DNA from: Kribbella jiaozuonensis
Lineage (GTDB): Bacteria > Actinomycetota > Actinomycetes > Propionibacteriales > Kribbellaceae
Length of the DNA: 64,000 nt
Direction of reading: 5' to 3'
Assembly (NCBI RefSeq): GCF_005233875.1
Contig: NZ_SZPZ01000007.1
Span: forward strand, 147,277-211,276
Below are positions 16,416 to 24,819 of this stretch, one piece after another. Made by a program: the position numbers and the translations under genes. Position 1 is the stretch's first letter. Every line of letters starts with the position of its first letter. The notes below the pieces were generated by a model. That model worked only from the letters and a program-made list of their open reading frames with translations, made no database searches and was not told the origin of the DNA.

Positions 16416-17179
16416 GAGGCCACCTCTACGATTACGCCGCGTTGGGTCAGGAGTATGCGTTGGTCTTCGGGAGCCGACTCGTCCGTGATGATCAGGTCCG
16501 GGCGGTCGGCGGGGCAGACATAGGCGAGGGCAGAGCGGTCCCACTTGGCGCCGTCCGCGAGTACGACAGTGCGCGTGGCGACGTTCATCGCCTCCTGCTT
16601 GACCTCCGCATCGCCCAGGTCGAACGCAGTCAGCCCGGCGTCGAGACTGAAGGCGCACGGGCTCAGTACGGCGGCGTCGAAGCGCAGCGCCCGCAGCGAG
16701 GCGACTGTCAGCGGACCGACCAGCGACAGCTCGCCCTTGCGCGCCTCGCCGCCCGGCATCAGCAGCCGGATCCGCGGCGCATCCGCCAGCTCATGCGCAA
16801 CGTGCAGCGACAGCGGCATCACGGTCATAGCGCGGTCGTGCAGCAGCCGCGCGGTCTCCAGCGCCGTCGTACCGCTGTCGAGCACGATCGTCTCGCCGTC
16901 GTGGAGGTGCGCGACCGCGGCCCGCGCGATCGCCTGCTTGGCAGCGACAGCAGCCTGGGCGCGCAGTGAGTGCGGCGGCTCGAGGCCGGACGGCAGCGAG
17001 GACACAGCGCCGCCGTGGACGCGCTTCAGCACGCCCTGCGCCGCCAGGAAGTCAAGGTCGCGACGGACCGTCATGTCCGATGCCTCGGTCGCCTCGACCA
17101 GCTCCTGGACCGACACTCGGTCGACGACTCGTAGTCGTTCTACGATCACTTGATGCCGTTCTGCACTTCTCACGTGCAA
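16412..17179 (-). CDS. DeoR/GlpR family transcriptional regulator
   Basis: 255 residues. The DeoR helix-turn-helix is at residues 5-60 (RHQVIVERLRVVDRVSVQELVEATEASDMTVRRDLDFLAAQGVLKRVHGGA), followed by the sugar-phosphate isomerase-like sensor (LDSGTTALETARLL, VLADGAKWDRSALAYV). I chose TTG 17179, 11 bases after AGGAGG; GTG 17173 is the alternative. It is divergent from the MFS gene at 17226 and coupled to the MFS gene downstream, so it probably controls both. The effector is likely a phosphorylated sugar. Confidence 0.88.
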   Translation of the reverse strand: MHVRSAERHQVIVERLRVVDRVSVQELVEATEASDMTVRRDLDFLAAQGVLKRVHGGAVSSLPSGLEPPHSLRAQAAVAAKQAIARAAVAHLHDGETIVLDSGTTALETARLLHDRAMTVMPLSLHVAHELADAPRIRLLMPGGEARKGELSLVGPLTVASLRALRFDAAVLSPCAFSLDAGLTAFDLGDAEVKQEAMNVATRTVVLADGAKWDRSALAYVCPADRPDLIITDESAPEDQRILLTQRGVIVEVAS

Positions 17180-17225
17180 AAAACTACCATCCTCCTGATC
17201 GTTCAAACAGATAGTGTGTTTGCTT

Positions 17226-18407
17226 GTGACTGATGACACCGCCCTCGTCAAGCGCTCCCGGTACGCCGTGGCCGCCGTCTTCTGCGTGCACGGATCAGTG
17301 ACCGGGTCGTTCGCGACCCGGGTGCCGTGGATCCAGGAACATGCAGGCGTGTCCGCCGGCCAGCTCGGGCTGGCGCTCGCGTTCCCGGCGCTCGGCGCGG
17401 CGGTGATGATGCCGCTCGCCGCCCGGGTCACCCACCGGTTCGGCAGCCGGAACGCGCTCCGCGGTCTGCTCGCGCTCTGGACCCTCGCGCTGATCCCGCC
17501 GTCGTTCGCACCCGGTCTCCTGACGTTGTGCGTCGCCCTCTTCATCTACGGCGGCACGGCGGGTATGGCCGACGTCGCGATGAACGCGCTCGGCGTCGAG
17601 ATCGAGCACCGGCTGAAGAAGTCGATCATGTCCGGGTTGCACGGTCTGTGGAGTGTGGGCGCGCTGCTCGGCTCGGCCGTCGGGACGGTCGCGGCGCACG
17701 CGAATATCAGCGCACAGGTCCATCACGTGGTGGCAGCCATCGTGCTGACCATCGTCGGGGCGGTGGTGTGTCAGTTCGTGCTGAACATCCATCCCGAGGA
17801 GGACGAGGAGCCGCCGGCGCGGTTCGCGTTGCCGCCGAAGTCGGCGTTGCTGATCGGGGCCGTCGGGTTCTGCGCGGTGTTCGCGGAGGGCGCGAGCCTG
17901 GACTGGTCGGCCGTCTATCTGCGAGACATCCTCGACAGCTCGGCGGGTGTCGCGGCCGGTGCGACGACCGGGTTCGCGTTGACGATGGCGATCGCTCGGT
18001 TGACGGGCGATGCAGTGGTCGACCGGTTCGGCGCCGTACGGACGGTGCGTTGGAGTGGTGTGATCGCGACGCTCGGCGGTTTGCTTGTAGTTGTTTCGCC
18101 GACGGCGGCCGTTGCGATGGCCGGGTTCGGCCTGATCGGCGTCGGGATCGCGGTCGTCGTACCGCTGGCCTTCGCCGCCGCCGGTCACACCGGCCCGAAC
18201 CCGAGCCAGGCCATCGCGGGCGTCGCGACCATCACCTACGCGTCCGGCCTGGTGGCGCCGTCGATCATCGGCGGCATCGCGCAGGCCAGCAACCTGACCA
18301 TGTCGTTCATCGTGGTCACCGCGCTGACGTCCGGGCTGGCTGTGTTCGCGCGCGTGCTCGCACCGCGTCCGTCAACCACGGCAGGAGCTGGACCAGTCCA
18401 AAGCTGA
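17226..18407 (+). CDS. MFS transporter (YbjJ-like)
   Basis: About 393 residues with 12 membrane segments (YAVAAVFCVHGSVTGSFATRVPWIQEHAGVSAGQLGLALAFPALGA). It resembles the MFS gene on the other side of the DeoR regulator. GTG 17226 has no ribosome site but lies 8 bases after a TAGTGT that could be a -10 box, so the transcript may be leaderless; GTG 17214 is an in-frame alternative. The 3' end overlaps the convergent membrane protein gene by 92 bases. Confidence 0.83.
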   Translation: MTDDTALVKRSRYAVAAVFCVHGSVTGSFATRVPWIQEHAGVSAGQLGLALAFPALGAAVMMPLAARVTHRFGSRNALRGLLALWTLALIPPSFAPGLLTLCVALFIYGGTAGMADVAMNALGVEIEHRLKKSIMSGLHGLWSVGALLGSAVGTVAAHANISAQVHHVVAAIVLTIVGAVVCQFVLNIHPEEDEEPPARFALPPKSALLIGAVGFCAVFAEGASLDWSAVYLRDILDSSAGVAAGATTGFALTMAIARLTGDAVVDRFGAVRTVRWSGVIATLGGLLVVVSPTAAVAMAGFGLIGVGIAVVVPLAFAAAGHTGPNPSQAIAGVATITYASGLVAPSIIGGIAQASNLTMSFIVVTALTSGLAVFARVLAPRPSTTAGAGPVQS

Positions 18408-18744
18408 CCTCGAACACGAGGAACAGTGCGAGCAGTTTGGTCGCCCCGTGCGCCAGTGCGTACGTCTGCCAGGTCGCGAACAGGACGCGCGCGACCCCGT
18501 CGTACAAGCCGTGCAGCGGCAGCGTGCGGAACAGGCGGAGGAGCGCCCAGACGACCACGACCGAGCCCATCAGGTTCGCGTAGAGAGTCTGGATGGTGTC
18601 GACCGGCGGGAAGGTCCCGAGCGATGACAGGGCGCGGTGGACGAGGACGTACGTCCAGGGCGTCGCGAAGCCGGCGGTGACGATCAGGTCGTACCAGGCG
18701 CTGGCGCGGACGATGCGGAGATAGCCGCTGGTTTGGGGAGACAC
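18316..18744 (-). CDS. four-TM membrane protein, MerR-controlled
   Basis: 142 residues with about four hydrophobic helices (WYDLIVTAGFATPWTYVLV, LMGSVVVVWALLRLF, ALFLVFEVSFGLVQLLPWL) and no domain I recognise. GTG 18744 (VSPQTSGYLRIV) lies about 8 bases after a -10 box in a MerR-type promoter, so the mRNA is probably leaderless; the longer frame to 18783 would translate the promoter. The divergent MerR gene at 18801 is its likely activator. The 3' end overlaps the MFS gene by 92 bases. Confidence 0.7.
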   Translation of the reverse strand: MSPQTSGYLRIVRASAWYDLIVTAGFATPWTYVLVHRALSSLGTFPPVDTIQTLYANLMGSVVVVWALLRLFRTLPLHGLYDGVARVLFATWQTYALAHGATKLLALFLVFEVSFGLVQLLPWLTDAVRARARTQPARTSAR

Positions 18745-18752
18745 GCGTTCGA

Positions 18753-18783
18753 AGGTAAACAGTGGAGTGCTGTCCAAGGTCAA
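18753..18783 (-). promoter_or_regulatory. MerR-type promoter with 19-bp spacer
   Basis: Minus strand: -35 TTGACC (18783-18778), a 19-base spacer containing the dyad TGGA-cagcac-TCCA, and -10 TTACCT (18758-18753). The overlong spacer with a dyad inside is the hallmark of promoters untwisted by MerR-family activators. It reads toward the membrane protein gene at 18744. Confidence 0.72.
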
Positions 18784-18800
18784 GCCCGACGGAGGAACTC

Positions 18801-19160
18801 ATGCGCATCGGTGAGCTCGCCCAGCAGACGAACCTGTCCAAGGACACCATCCGCTTCTACGAGCGGATCGGCCTCGTCGAAGGCGAGCGGCGGCCCAACG
18901 GCTACCGGGACTTCCCCGCAGAGATGGTGCCGTGGCTGCACTACGTCCGTACGGCGCAGGCGCTCGGCTTCTCGCTCGCGGAGATCGGCAAGCTCGGCGA
19001 CCAGGTCCGCGACACCCCCGATTCGGCCGCCGCCCTGTCCGCACTGCTGGCCGAGAAGGCCGAGATCATCGATCAGCGGATGGCTGAGCTGGCCACGCTG
19101 CGCGCCGACCTGGCCGAGCGCATCGGGACCGGTTGTCCGCTCAGTCCAATAGGCGGTTGA
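18801..19160 (+). CDS. MerR family transcriptional regulator
   Basis: 119 residues. The helix-turn-helix MRIGELAQQTNLSKDTIRFYERIGLVEGERRPNGYRDFP is followed by a dimerisation coiled coil. A Cys in the short tail (RIGTGCPLSPIGG) is single, so metal sensing is not assured. ATG 18801 has GGAGG five bases upstream. The divergent promoter carries a MerR-type 19-bp spacer, so activation of the neighbouring membrane protein gene is likely. The 3' end overlaps the gene at 19141 by 20 bases. Confidence 0.9.
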   Translation: MRIGELAQQTNLSKDTIRFYERIGLVEGERRPNGYRDFPAEMVPWLHYVRTAQALGFSLAEIGKLGDQVRDTPDSAAALSALLAEKAEIIDQRMAELATLRADLAERIGTGCPLSPIGG

Positions 19161-19392
19161 GTACGTCGCCGGCCTCGTCGTACCCGGCGTCGCTGATGCG
19201 CTGAAGCTCCAGCAGATCCTTCGCGGCGGCGGCCCGGCGGGTGAGGTGTTCGCCGGCGCGATCGGAGCCCTCGTCGAGTAGCTCGTTCAGGGTCTCGACG
19301 TCGTCGCGCTCGTCGGCGAGGTCCGCGAGGCGTTCGAGGGCCTTCTCGTTGCCGTCGTCGGCGAGTGCGCGCAGGGTGTCCCAGTCGGTCAT
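19141..19392 (-). CDS. small helical (TPR/Sel1-like) protein
   Basis: 83 residues (MTDWDTLRALADDGNEKALERLADLADERDD...), a regular run of acidic amphipathic helices resembling TPR or Sel1 repeats. Function unknown; perhaps a protein-interaction module. ATG 19392 has no ribosome site and follows directly after a candidate MerR-type promoter, so the mRNA may be leaderless. It is divergent from the MerR gene at 19441. Confidence 0.65.
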   Translation of the reverse strand: MTDWDTLRALADDGNEKALERLADLADERDDVETLNELLDEGSDRAGEHLTRRAAAAKDLLELQRISDAGYDEAGDVLNRLLD

Positions 19393-19399
19393 ACAGCCA

Positions 19400-19430
19400 T
19401 CGTGCGACATTGCCCTTGGGGCAAGGTCAA
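19400..19430 (-). promoter_or_regulatory. candidate MerR operator/promoter
   Basis: Minus strand: TTGACC (19430-19425) is followed by a 19-base spacer holding the dyad CCTTG-CCCC-AAGG, then a weak -10 (GCACGA, 19405-19400). Geometry matches a MerR-activated promoter reading toward the gene at 19392; the -10 is poor, so confidence is moderate. Confidence 0.5.
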
Positions 19431-19440
19431 GAATGGTGTC

Positions 19441-20208
19441 GTGCTCACCATCGGACAGCTGGCTCGGTACGTCGGGGTGTCGACGAAGACCGTCCGCGTC
19501 TACCACGCGAAGGGCCTGCTGCCCGAGCCCGAGCGGGACTCGTCCGGATATCGCCGGTACTCCGCGCAAGCGGTCGTCGAGCTGGTCCGGATCCGGATGC
19601 TCGCCGACGCCGGCGTACCTCTCGCCCGGATCCGCGAGCTCAGCTCAACCGACGTGCTGGGCCCCGCGCTCGAGCAGATCGACGCCGACCTGACCGCCCG
19701 CATCAAACGGCTTCGCGAGACCCAACGCAGGCTCCGGATGCTGGCCGCCGGTGACATCCGAATCCTGCCCGCGAACGTGGAAGCGCATCTCGCCGGGCTG
19801 GCCGCGCTCGGCTTCACCCAGCGGTGGATCGCGATGGAGCGGGACCTGTGGATCATCGTCTACGCAACCCACCCGGACCTCGCCGGCACATTGTTCGAGG
19901 ACCAGGCGCAGTCGCTCACGGATCCTGAGCTGAGGAGCCTTTACCTCGCCGCCGACCACGCCCATGACCTAGACCCGGACGACCCGTCCCTGACCGAACT
20001 CGCCGACCGGATCGTTGCCGCCAGCATCGAGCGCTACGGCACCGAACCACCCGGCGCCTCCGTGGATCCCGCCATCCCCGACCTCCTGCAAAGCACCCTC
20101 AACGCCTCCTCGCCCGGCTGGCAACGGCTCGACTCGTTGATCCGCAGCCGGCTCGCGGACGCCGGGTTCACGTTTCGGACAAGCCCTGATGGCGACGAGC
20201 GCGAGTGA
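19441..20208 (+). CDS. MerR family transcriptional regulator with long effector domain
   Basis: 255 residues. The helix-turn-helix LTIGQLARYVGVSTKTVRVYHAKGLLPEPERDSSGYRRYS is followed by a dimerisation helix and a C-terminal domain of about 140 residues that I cannot assign (WIIVYATHPDLAGTLFEDQAQ...). The size is that of drug- or ligand-sensing MerR proteins. GTG 19441 starts right at the conserved N-terminus; the frame to 19402 would run through the dyad. The 3' end overlaps the acetyltransferase gene by 20 bases. Confidence 0.87.
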   Translation: MLTIGQLARYVGVSTKTVRVYHAKGLLPEPERDSSGYRRYSAQAVVELVRIRMLADAGVPLARIRELSSTDVLGPALEQIDADLTARIKRLRETQRRLRMLAAGDIRILPANVEAHLAGLAALGFTQRWIAMERDLWIIVYATHPDLAGTLFEDQAQSLTDPELRSLYLAADHAHDLDPDDPSLTELADRIVAASIERYGTEPPGASVDPAIPDLLQSTLNASSPGWQRLDSLIRSRLADAGFTFRTSPDGDERE

Positions 20209-20782
20209 TACGAATTCGAGGGTGAATGCGCTTTCGAGGGTGACGGGGCTGCGATTTCGGACGGCTGGGGCAGATGACGCGGCGGCGGTGGCCGAGCTGC
20301 ACGGGGACAGTTGGCGGCGGCACTATCGCGGTGCGTACGCCGATGCGTTCCTAGACGACGAGTCGGCAGAGTACCTCGGCGCGATGTGGGCCAAGCGGCT
20401 CGCCGCACGGGAAGGCACGCACACGACGGTTGCGGAGTACGACGGGAAGCTCGTCGGGCTCTCGCATCTGATGATCGGTGCCGATCCGAAGTTCGGGGCG
20501 CTCGTCGACAACCTGCACGTCCGCGCCCCGCTCAAGCGGCAGGGCATCGGGACGCAGCTGCTTGCGTTGACGGCGCAAGCCCTGCAACAGGCATCGCCCG
20601 GGTCCGGGCTCTACCTGTGGGTGCTGGAGCAGAACACCGCCGCGCAGGGGTTCTACGAGGCGCGCGGCGGCATCCGCGGCGATCGCAAGGACGTCCCGCC
20701 GCCCGGTGGTGAGGCGCGGCGGCTCAACGGCACACCAGCCTGCTTCAGGTACTACTGGCCGGATCCTTCGCTTCTTGCTTGA
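20189..20782 (+). CDS. GNAT family N-acetyltransferase
   Basis: 197 residues. The GNAT core is clear: LRFRTAGADDAAAVAELHGDSW at the N-terminus and LVDNLHVRAPLKRQGIGTQLL, where RQGIGT is the acetyl-CoA loop, followed by LYLWVLEQNTAAQGFYEARGG. The acceptor is unknown. It overlaps the MerR gene by 20 bases and is probably co-transcribed with it, suggesting an inducible modification function. The 3' end overlaps the convergent FadR-type gene by 38 bases. Confidence 0.87.
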   Translation: MATSASDTNSRVNALSRVTGLRFRTAGADDAAAVAELHGDSWRRHYRGAYADAFLDDESAEYLGAMWAKRLAAREGTHTTVAEYDGKLVGLSHLMIGADPKFGALVDNLHVRAPLKRQGIGTQLLALTAQALQQASPGSGLYLWVLEQNTAAQGFYEARGGIRGDRKDVPPPGGEARRLNGTPACFRYYWPDPSLLA

Positions 20783-21431
20783 TGGTCTCGATCAACGCGT
20801 ACGACGCCTGACTCGCGGCCTCGGGATCGCCCGCCCGGATCGCCTCGAGGACGTCGACATGCGCGTCGAGGATCCGGTGGTCCTCGGGCATCGTCGCGGT
20901 CTGGTGGATCGACTCGGTCAGAACTTCGGCGATCGCGTCGTACAACCGCAGCAGCAACGGGTTCCCGCTGGCGACCACGACTCCGCGGTGGAACTCGGCG
21001 TCCGCGGCAACGAAAGCGTCCAGGTCATCTGCACGTGCTCGGGACTCCAGCGCAGCTGACAAGGCAGCCAGGCTGTCCGAGGAAGGGCGCTGCGCGGCCA
21101 GGCGGGCGGCGGCGGCCTCGATGCCGGCGCGGGCGTCGAGCACGTGCGTCAGTGACGCGGAGAGTTCGTCCCGGACCAGTACGCCGCTGATCTCGTTCGT
21201 CGCGCGGACGTACGTGCCGTCGCCGACGCGTGGCTCGAGCAGGCCGGTCAGGCTCAGCGACCGCAGCGCCTCCCGTACTGTTCCGCGACTGACCCCCAGC
21301 TCGGTCGCGAGCTGGTTCTCGCCGGGGATCCGCGAGCCGCGCGGCCAGGCCCCGGACTCGATCTGCGCCCGGAAGCGCTCCGACACCTGCAGCACGAGCG
21401 GCACCTGCCGCACAGGTCCTTCGAGTGACAC
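20745..21431 (-). CDS. FadR/GntR family transcriptional regulator
   Basis: 228 residues. A GntR winged helix (LQVSERFRAQIESGAWPRGSRIPGENQLATELGVSRGTVREALRSLSLTGLLEPRVGDGTYV) is followed by an all-helical FCD domain (EFHRGVVVASGNPLLLRLYDAI and a later His) that normally binds a metal and an organic acid. GTG 21431 has GGGAGG upstream; the frame to 21722 is spurious. It is divergent from the CynX-type MFS gene with a near-perfect palindrome between them. Confidence 0.9.
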   Translation of the reverse strand: MSLEGPVRQVPLVLQVSERFRAQIESGAWPRGSRIPGENQLATELGVSRGTVREALRSLSLTGLLEPRVGDGTYVRATNEISGVLVRDELSASLTHVLDARAGIEAAAARLAAQRPSSDSLAALSAALESRARADDLDAFVAADAEFHRGVVVASGNPLLLRLYDAIAEVLTESIHQTATMPEDHRILDAHVDVLEAIRAGDPEAASQASYALIETIKQEAKDPASST

Positions 21432-21464
21432 CGAGACCGGCCTCCCTTCGCGAGTAGCGTACAG

Positions 21465-21485
21465 TGTAAATGTAGGACATCTACA
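21465..21485. promoter_or_regulatory. FadR-type operator
   Basis: TGTAAATGT and ACATCTACA form an inverted repeat with a 3-base centre and one mismatch, between the divergent GntR (start 21431) and MFS (start 21510) genes. It is the obvious operator for mutual control. Confidence 0.65.
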
Positions 21486-21509
21486 GGGAAGCCTAGAGAG
21501 AGGTGTGTC

Positions 21510-22691
21510 GTGGCGGTGTTGACCGAACCAGTGACTCGGGAGCGGTCGGCGCTGATCACCGCGACCGCCTTCGTGGTCGCGCTGAGCCTCCGGCCGGCGC
21601 TCACCGCGGTCGGTCCGGTGCTGCCGCGGATCGGGCTCGACCTGCACCTGGGCGAGGCGGCGCAGGGTCTGTTGGGCACGCTGCCGCTGCTCGCGTTCGC
21701 GGTCGCCTCCCCGGTCGTCCACCTCGCCTCCCGCCGCTTCGGCATGGAGCGTGCGGTCTTCGTCTCCCTCCTGGTACTCGCCTTCAGCAGCGCGCTGCGC
21801 CCGTACACGGGCCAGGCGGGTCTGTGGATCGGTACGGCGGTGGTCGGCGCCGCGATCGCCGTCGGCAACGTGCTGGTCCCGGTCATCATCAAGCGGGACT
21901 ACGCGGGCAATGTCTCGCGGGCGACCGGGATCTACACGGCGTTCATCACCGGCGGTGCCGCGATCGCCTCGATCCTGGCCGTACCGATCGCGGACGCCGT
22001 CGACTGGCGGTTGTCACTCGCGGTCTGGGGCGGTTTGGCCGTGCTCGTCGCCGTGATCTGGCTGCCGCGGACCCTCTCGCCAGAGCCGACGCCGGCGGCG
22101 AGGACTGAGGACGGCGCTCCCCCGGTGAGCGTGTGGCGGCAGCCGACGGCGTGGCTGGTCACCGGCTTCATGGGGCTGCAGTCCACGGCGTTCTACCTGT
22201 TCGTGAACTGGCTGCCCACGATCGAGATCTCGACCGGCGGCGTGTCCGAGCGCGCGAGCGGCGTACACCTGTTCCTGTTCCAGGTCTTCGGTCTGATCGG
22301 CGGGCTCAGCATCCCGTTCCTGCTGAAGCACCCGACCAATCAGCGGGCCGGTCTGATGACGGCGAGTACGCCGATCCTCGTCGCGCTGCTAGGTCTACTG
22401 CTGGCGCCGCACCTGGCGATCGTCTGGGCGATCGTCGGCGGTCTCGGACAGGGCGCCGGGCTGGTCGCCGCGCTGTCGCTGATCAGTCTTCGCGGCCGCG
22501 GGCACCACGAGACCACGCAGCTATCCGGGATGGCGCAGGCGGTCGGCTACACGCTGGCCGCGGCCGGTCCGGTCGTTGCCGGCTACTTAACCCAGGTGAC
22601 CGGCGGCTGGAGTACGACGCTCGTCGTGTTCGCCGTACTCGCAGCCATGCAGGTCACGCTGGGATTCGTCGCCGGTCGCGACCGGCGCTAG
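21510..22691 (+). CDS. CynX/NimT family MFS transporter
   Basis: 393 residues, about 12 membrane segments. The N-terminal FVVALSLRPALTAVGPVLPRIGLDLHL and GTLPLLAFAVASPVV are typical of the CynX/NimT (cyanate or 2-nitroimidazole) branch of MFS. The real substrate is unknown. GTG 21510 is preceded by GAGAGAGGT. It is divergent from the FadR-type regulator and sits beside a 21-base operator. The next gene converges 3 bases away. Confidence 0.85.
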   Translation: MAVLTEPVTRERSALITATAFVVALSLRPALTAVGPVLPRIGLDLHLGEAAQGLLGTLPLLAFAVASPVVHLASRRFGMERAVFVSLLVLAFSSALRPYTGQAGLWIGTAVVGAAIAVGNVLVPVIIKRDYAGNVSRATGIYTAFITGGAAIASILAVPIADAVDWRLSLAVWGGLAVLVAVIWLPRTLSPEPTPAARTEDGAPPVSVWRQPTAWLVTGFMGLQSTAFYLFVNWLPTIEISTGGVSERASGVHLFLFQVFGLIGGLSIPFLLKHPTNQRAGLMTASTPILVALLGLLLAPHLAIVWAIVGGLGQGAGLVAALSLISLRGRGHHETTQLSGMAQAVGYTLAAAGPVVAGYLTQVTGGWSTTLVVFAVLAAMQVTLGFVAGRDRR

Positions 22692-22694
22692 GAC

Positions 22695-23702
22695 TTACTT
22701 GTCGGTGGCGAAGGCCGCGTCGAAGGCGGCGGTCGGCTTGTCGAAGGCGAGCGCGCGGATGACGTTGACCGCCTCCGCGGCGCCGACCTTGCGCTCCATG
22801 CCGGCGTCCTCCCACTCGACCGAGATCGGGCCGTCGTAGCCGATCGAGTTCAGCACCCGGAAGCAGTCCTCCCAGTTCACGTCGCCGTGACCGGTCGAGT
22901 AGAAGTCCCAGCCGCGCCGCGGGTCGGCCCACGGCAGGTGCGAACCGAGCCGGCCGTTACGGCCGCCGCCGACCCGCATCTTGGTGTCCTTGCAGTCCAC
23001 GTGGTAGATCCGGTCCTTGAAGTCCCAGAGGAACGCGACCGGGTCGATGTCCTGCCAGACCATGTGCGACGGGTCCCAGTTCAGCCCGAACGCCTCCCGG
23101 TGACCGATCGCCTCCAGCGCGAACGTGGTGGTCCAGTAGTCGTACGCGATCTCCGACGGGTGCACCTCGTGCGCGAACCGGACACCCTCCTCGTCGAACA
23201 CGTCGAGGATCGGGTTCCAGCGGTCGGCGAAGTCGCGGTACCCGGCCTCGATCTTCTCGGCGGGCACCGGCGGGAACATCGCGACGTACTGCCAGATCGA
23301 CGAGCCGGTGAAGCCGATGACGGTGTTCACGCCGAGCTTCTTGGCCGCGCGGGCGGTGTTCTTGAGGTCCTCGGCGGCGCGCTGCCGGACGCCCTCGCCG
23401 TCGCCGTCGCCCCAGATCCGGGACGGCACGATGGCCTGGTGCCGGAAGTCGATCGGGTTGTCGCAGACCGCCTGACCCACCAGGTGGTTGGAGATCGCGA
23501 AGACCTGCAGGTTGTACTTCTCCAGGATGTCCTTGCGGCCCTGGACGTAGGTGTCGTCGTCGACGGCCTGCTGGACGTCGAAGTGGTCACCGGAGCAGGC
23601 GATCTCGACGCCGTCGTACCCGGCCTCGGACGCGAACTGGCAGACCTCCTCGAACGGCAGGTCGGCCCACTGACCGGTGAACAGCGTGATCGGGCGTGGC
23701 AT
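22695..23702 (-). CDS. sugar phosphate isomerase/epimerase (xylose-isomerase-like TIM barrel)
   Basis: 335 residues. The AP-endonuclease-2/xylose isomerase-like barrel is shown by YDGVEIACSGDHF, FAISNHLVGQAVCD, FAHEVHPSEIAYDYWTT, GLNWDPSHMVWQ, YHVDCKDTKM and ISVEWEDAGM, which supply the metal-binding Glu/Asp/His set. It probably isomerises or epimerises a sugar or inositol derivative. It lies 11 bases after the Gfo/Idh oxidoreductase gene in one operon controlled by the divergent ROK repressor. Confidence 0.88.
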   Translation of the reverse strand: MPRPITLFTGQWADLPFEEVCQFASEAGYDGVEIACSGDHFDVQQAVDDDTYVQGRKDILEKYNLQVFAISNHLVGQAVCDNPIDFRHQAIVPSRIWGDGDGEGVRQRAAEDLKNTARAAKKLGVNTVIGFTGSSIWQYVAMFPPVPAEKIEAGYRDFADRWNPILDVFDEEGVRFAHEVHPSEIAYDYWTTTFALEAIGHREAFGLNWDPSHMVWQDIDPVAFLWDFKDRIYHVDCKDTKMRVGGGRNGRLGSHLPWADPRRGWDFYSTGHGDVNWEDCFRVLNSIGYDGPISVEWEDAGMERKVGAAEAVNVIRALAFDKPTAAFDAAFATDK

Positions 23703-23713
23703 CTGACTAGCTC

Positions 23714-24811
23714 CTAAGCGTTGTTGTCGACGGTGATCCAGGCAGAGTCCGCGGCCGCCGAACGCAGTACTGCGTCGACCACGCGAGCGGACCGCGCTCC
23801 GGCGGCGAAATCGGGCAGGCCGTCCGGGTGGTCACCCAGTACGGCGGCATAGCTGTCGGCGACGAACGAGTCGAACGCGTCCTGGTACCCCTGCGCGTGC
23901 CCGGCCGGCAGCCGGTTCACCCGCGCGGCGGGCGGGCTGAGCGTCTCCGGATCGCGCGTCAGCAGCTGGCTGGCCTGACGGCGACCGACCCACAGCCGGT
24001 CCGGGTCCTCCTGGTCGAAGCCGAAGCTCGACTCGGTGCCGGACACCTCGAGGTACAGGCGGTTCTTCCGGCCGGCGGCAACCTGGCTGACCACGATCGT
24101 CCCGACCACTCCGGCCTCGGTCCGGAACTGTGCGGTGGCCAGGTCCTCGGTCCGTACTTCGACTCCGCCACGCTGGGCCCGGACCGTCCGCAGTTGCGCG
24201 CTGATTACAGCGATCCGGTCGCCGGTGACGAACTCGGTCAGGTCACACCAGTGCGACCCGATGTCGGCGAACGTCCGCGACGGACCGCCGGTCGTGTCGT
24301 CCACGCGCCAGTTCTGGTCGTCCGCACCGGCGAGCCAGTCCTGCAGGTACGACCCATGCAGGCTGGTGATCGTTCCCGCGTCGCCGGCCGCGATCCGGGT
24401 CCGCAGCTCGCGGACCATCGGGTGGTAGCGGTACACGAACGGTACGGCGCCGACCAGGCCCGCCTCGAAGGCCGCTGCCTGCAGCCCGGTGGCATCGCCG
24501 ACCGAGGTGGCCAGCGGCTTCTCGCAGACCACGTGCTTGCCGGCCTCGAGCGCCTTCAGCGTGACGTCGCGGTGCGTGTTGTTCGGCGTGCAGACGTGGA
24601 CAACGTCGATGTCCGAGGCGAGCAGCTCGTCGAGGGTCGCGAACCCGCGCTCGGCACCGGTCGCCTCTGCGGCAGCGTCAGCCCTTGAGGGCGAGGAGCC
24701 GACCGCACCCACCACCGTCGCGCCGGAAACCAGCGCAGCCCGGCCGTGGACCTGGCCCATGAACCCGCCGCCGACAATCCCGACCCGGAGCTTGCGCGCA
24801 TTGGTGGACAC
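23714..24811 (-). CDS. Gfo/Idh/MocA family oxidoreductase
   Basis: 365 residues. The Rossmann motif is LRVGIVGGGFMGQVHGRA; the cofactor/substrate loop is HVVCEKPLATSV with the conserved Lys; DIGSHWCDL contains the His usual in inositol or sugar dehydrogenases. GTG 24811 is preferred over the TTG at 24853 because it lies 8 bases after a -10 box and would be the first codon of a leaderless mRNA. It is co-transcribed with the isomerase gene and divergent from a ROK regulator. Confidence 0.88.
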   Translation of the reverse strand: MSTNARKLRVGIVGGGFMGQVHGRAALVSGATVVGAVGSSPSRADAAAEATGAERGFATLDELLASDIDVVHVCTPNNTHRDVTLKALEAGKHVVCEKPLATSVGDATGLQAAAFEAGLVGAVPFVYRYHPMVRELRTRIAAGDAGTITSLHGSYLQDWLAGADDQNWRVDDTTGGPSRTFADIGSHWCDLTEFVTGDRIAVISAQLRTVRAQRGGVEVRTEDLATAQFRTEAGVVGTIVVSQVAAGRKNRLYLEVSGTESSFGFDQEDPDRLWVGRRQASQLLTRDPETLSPPAARVNRLPAGHAQGYQDAFDSFVADSYAAVLGDHPDGLPDFAAGARSARVVDAVLRSAAADSAWITVDNNA

Positions 24812-24819
24812 GTCGAAGG

